Shown piece by piece: positions 61,633-64,000 of a DNA stretch of 64,000 nt. Source of the DNA: Deinococcus yavapaiensis KR-236. Lineage in GTDB: Bacteria > Deinococcota > Deinococci > Deinococcales > Deinococcaceae. Numbering within the stretch: position 1 is the first letter of the stretch; every line of letters starts with the position of its first letter. The DNA is taken from the NCBI RefSeq assembly GCF_003217515.1, contig NZ_QJSX01000004.1, positions 124,001 through 188,000 on the forward strand, given 5' to 3'. Below the pieces are notes generated by a model that was not told where the DNA came from, did not search any database, and worked only from the letters and a program-made list of their open reading frames with translations. A program made the translations under genes and the position numbers.

Positions 61633-63060
61633 ATGCGACTCGCTTTCCTGCTCGCCGGTCTCTTGGCCGGTTCGGCGCTCGCGCAATCGAGCGCCCCGTC
61701 GTGGAAAGGCCAGATCATCTATCAAGTGATGCCCGACCGCTTCTACGCCGCCGGCACCCCCCTCACGACGCAAAACGTCGACAAGAGCGACTTGAAGAGC
61801 TGGCACGGCGGCAACTTGAAGGGCCTCACCGAGAAGTTGCCGTACATTCGTGACTTCGGCGCGACCGCCGTGTGGTTGACCCCGATCTATAAACAGGTGT
61901 CGGGCCGCGACCAAGGAGCGACCGGTTACCACGGCTACTGGCCCGAGAACTTTCGCGACGTCGATCCGCACTTCGGAACCCTCGCCGACTTCGACACGTT
62001 CGTGAAGGCCGCCAAAGGCGCGGGGATGAAAGTCTTGCTGGACCAAGTCGTGAATCACTACGGCTTCGGCGCCTTCGCGACGCTGGAGCGACCGAAGTGG
62101 TTCAACAATCCGTCCACCTGCGCTCAAAAGGGCAACAACGACGTCTACTGCCCGATCTTCGCGCTGCCCGACCTCGACCAGGACAATCGCGAGGTGCGCG
62201 ACTTCTTGTTCGCGAACGCGGACTTCTGGCGCGCACGCGGCGTGGACGGATTTCGCTACGACGCGATCAAGCACGTGCCCCAAAGCTTCCTCAAGGATCT
62301 CCTCGCGCGCGATCGCGCTGCGAACACGTACACCCTCGGCGAGTGGTACGACGCCGACGCGAGCACCATCGACTCGTTGCAACGACTCGGCTTTTCCAGC
62401 GCCTTCGACTTCTCGATGTCGTCGGCGATGCGCAGCGCGATCATGAGCGGCAGCAGTCTGAGCGCCGTTCGGGCGGTGCTCGAACGACAAGGCGAAATTT
62501 CTCGCCCGGACGAGGTCGCGTTGTTCCTCGACAATCACGACGTGGCTCGCTTCGCGAACTCGTCGCCCTTCGAGGACGTCGCCCGCGAACGAACGAAGTT
62601 CGGCTGGCGCGCCCTCATGAGCTTGCGCGGCATTCCCGTGATTTGGCAAGGTACCGAAATCGCCATGCGCGGCGGCGGCGATCCCGACAACCGCCGCGAC
62701 ATGCGCTTCCCGAATCAGTGGACGCCTGAAGAGAAAGCCGTGTTCGACGTCGCCAAGACGGCCGTCGCCGTGCGCAAAGCCAACCCCGCGCTGAACGTGG
62801 GCGACTTGAAGTTGCAAAACGTCCCGTCGAGCATCGAGGACGACTTGCTGGTGTTCGTGCGCGAAGCCCAAGGGCAGCGTGTCGTCGTCGCGTGGAACAA
62901 CGCGCGGCAACGCAAGACGTACAGCCTACGCAACACGCTCACGGCCCAGTTGCCCGTCACGCGCGACCTGTACGGACAAGACGCCAAGCTGAGCTTCAAG
63001 AACGGCTTTTTGCACCTCAGCTTGCCCGCGCAGACGGCCGCCGTGTTCAAGTTGAACTGA
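61633..63060 (+). CDS. secreted GH13 alpha-amylase
   Basis: 475 residues. Signal peptide MRLAFLLAGLLAGSALAQ, then the GH13 barrel from about 24 (WKGQIIYQVMPDRFY). Catalytic residues are Asp210 (GFRYDAIKH), Glu237 (LGEWYDAD) and Asp303 (FLDNHDVARF). A C-terminal all-beta domain (about 390-475) closes the protein. Cys163 and Cys173 may form a disulfide. It should cut starch or glycogen outside the cell into dextrins that the cytoplasmic enzyme at 77-1513 could process after uptake, although no transporter is in the window. Confidence 0.93.
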   Translation: MRLAFLLAGLLAGSALAQSSAPSWKGQIIYQVMPDRFYAAGTPLTTQNVDKSDLKSWHGGNLKGLTEKLPYIRDFGATAVWLTPIYKQVSGRDQGATGYHGYWPENFRDVDPHFGTLADFDTFVKAAKGAGMKVLLDQVVNHYGFGAFATLERPKWFNNPSTCAQKGNNDVYCPIFALPDLDQDNREVRDFLFANADFWRARGVDGFRYDAIKHVPQSFLKDLLARDRAANTYTLGEWYDADASTIDSLQRLGFSSAFDFSMSSAMRSAIMSGSSLSAVRAVLERQGEISRPDEVALFLDNHDVARFANSSPFEDVARERTKFGWRALMSLRGIPVIWQGTEIAMRGGGDPDNRRDMRFPNQWTPEEKAVFDVAKTAVAVRKANPALNVGDLKLQNVPSSIEDDLLVFVREAQGQRVVVAWNNARQRKTYSLRNTLTAQLPVTRDLYGQDAKLSFKNGFLHLSLPAQTAAVFKLN

Positions 63061-63078
63061 CGTCCCGACGCTTTCTTG

Positions 63079-63101
63079 GGAGCGGAGGCCATCTCCGCTC
63101 C
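63079..63101 (+). terminator. terminator of the secreted amylase gene
   Basis: GGAGCGGAG and CTCCGCTCC form a 9-bp stem with loop GCCAT, 18 nt after the stop. Confidence 0.7.
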
Positions 63102-63129
63102 GCTTCCTTGAGTGCCCCCCGGAGTGACC

Positions 63130-63808
63130 ATGACGACGCCCCCACCGAATCCGAGCGTCAAGGCGGTCCTCTTCGACCGCGACGACACCCTCAGCCTCAC
63201 GGACCACGACGTGTACCGCCAAGCCGCCGCGTGGGTCGCGCGACGCTTCGATCTCGACGGGCGGTTCGCCGCGAACGCCATGGTGACGCAGTGGGCCGAG
63301 ACGGCGCGCGCTTGGCAGCACCTGCGCACCTTGAAGGACGAGGTGCAGTTTTGGCGCGAATACGCCGAGAAGCTGGCCACGCACCTCGGCTTGCACGTGC
63401 GCGACGCCGAGGCATTCCTGCGCGAGTGGCCGTACGAGCGCTTCATGATGCCCGTGCCGGGCGTGCGCTTCGTCCTGGGCGAACTGCGCGAGCGGGGCTT
63501 GAAAATCGGCGTGCTGTCCAACACCCTTCCGAACGTCGAGGCGACCTTGAAGGCCATCGGCGTGGACGATCTCGTGGACGTCGTGATCGCCAGTAGCACC
63601 CTCGGCGTGCACAAGCCCTCATCCGGACGCGTTTCTGGTGTCCGCCGAGCGGCTCGGAGTACACCCGAGCGGGGTGCTGTTCGTGGACGACCTCGTCGAG
63701 AACGTCGAAGCGGCCCGAAGCGAGGGCATGCGGGCCTTGCTGATCGATCACGCCAGAGTGCGGCCCGGCGCCATCCACACCCTCGAAGCGGTCCTGGAAG
63801 CCGTATGA
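63130..63808 (+). pseudogene. HAD-superfamily hydrolase interrupted by a frameshift
   Basis: Motif I is LFDRDDTLSL, motif II VLSNT and motif III the Lys of GVHKP. One base too many occurs near 63619. As read, the frame then turns into Arg-rich nonsense to a stop at 63822. Shifting frame at CATCCG (63620) restores PDAFLVSAERLGV, motif IV VLFVDDLVENVEAARSEG and a normal end at TGA 63806. Total length would be about 225 residues, like phosphoglycolate-phosphatase-type enzymes. It is either a genuine mutation or a sequencing error. GGAG lies 5 nt upstream of ATG 63130. Confidence 0.85.
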
Positions 63809-63818
63809 TGCGGCGCGT

Positions 63819-64000
63819 ATGATCGTCGACGCTCACCTCGACCTCGCCTACCTCGCCACCACCGGGCGCGACTTGCGCTTGTCCCTGCAGGAATTGCGCG
63901 AACGCCTTCCGAGCGGTGACGTGCCGACCGTGACCTTTTCCAGCTTGCGGCGCGGCGAAGTCGGATTGTGTTTCGCCACGTTGTTCGCCGAGCCGGGCAG
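63819..64000 (+). CDS. membrane dipeptidase (M19)-like peptidase, N-terminal part
   Basis: 60 residues before the window ends. The N-terminus IVDAHLDLAYLATTGRDL matches the start of the M19 (renal dipeptidase) amidohydrolase family, in which the first metal-binding His and Asp come from a D-x-H-x-D motif, here DAHLD. GLCFATLF fits the second beta strand. No signal peptide is present. ATG 63819 lies 10 nt after the HAD stop; TATGAT 9 nt upstream might be its -10. The remainder is outside the window. Confidence 0.75.
   Translation, partial: MIVDAHLDLAYLATTGRDLRLSLQELRERLPSGDVPTVTFSSLRRGEVGLCFATLFAEPG

Overview
The window is GC-rich, densely packed chromosomal DNA from a Deinococcus-like bacterium (Deinococcota). 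This is inferred from a fused 14-gene nuo operon, T. thermophilus-type FadR operators on beta-oxidation genes, a YmdB/DR1281-type phosphodiesterase next to PEP carboxylase, and many genes whose start codon sits 5-7 nt after a TAnnnT box with no Shine-Dalgarno sequence (leaderless transcripts, common in Deinococcus). There is no insertion sequence, prophage, CRISPR array or tRNA gene that I can see. Most of the region is core genome, with a few less ordinary islands.

Layout. 1-7.6 kb: cytoplasmic GH13 amylase, acyl-CoA dehydrogenase, GH4 glycosidase with a clear promoter, and a large BTAD/AAA/TPR regulator. 7.8-16.5 kb: a four-gene operon divergent from that regulator. It encodes a small cytoplasmic protein, an outer-membrane-barrel-like protein, a 1775-residue PKD-repeat surface protein and a five-FnIII secreted protein; it looks like an uncharacterised envelope system. 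16.5-27.9 kb: metG, a penicillin-acylase-family hydrolase, a small secreted protein, the beta-oxidation pair (thiolase and 3-hydroxyacyl-CoA dehydrogenase/enoyl-CoA hydratase), a SET-domain protein, an M42 peptidase and small genes. 28.2-42.4 kb: nuoA-N, complete and almost wholly translationally coupled, on the minus strand. 42.8-51.1 kb: a histidine kinase with a degenerate receiver, an M3 oligopeptidase, queA, a NYN protein, ppc and ymdB.

51.3-54.1 kb holds what I consider the most interesting locus. A TPR protein with a C-terminal SARP-like DNA-binding/BTAD region is divergent from a coupled mini-operon of two peptides of about 60 residues ending in NLGLE and NLGFE (the first with a Sec signal peptide), followed by an HD-GYP phosphodiesterase. 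An 11-bp-period direct repeat lies 7 bp upstream of the -10 box of the peptide operon, the geometry known for SARP activators. I read this as a candidate peptide-signalling circuit with c-di-GMP output; that is inference.

54.1-64 kb: a LolC/E-type permease, a 3D-domain cell-wall protein, the start of the division cluster (mraZ-rsmH-ftsL-ftsI, with three MraZ boxes at 10-bp spacing), a DUF423 membrane protein, rnpB (RNase P RNA), a CrtA-like protein whose 3' end overlaps the rnpB promoter, a secreted GH13 amylase, a frameshifted HAD hydrolase and the start of a dipeptidase gene cut by the window edge.
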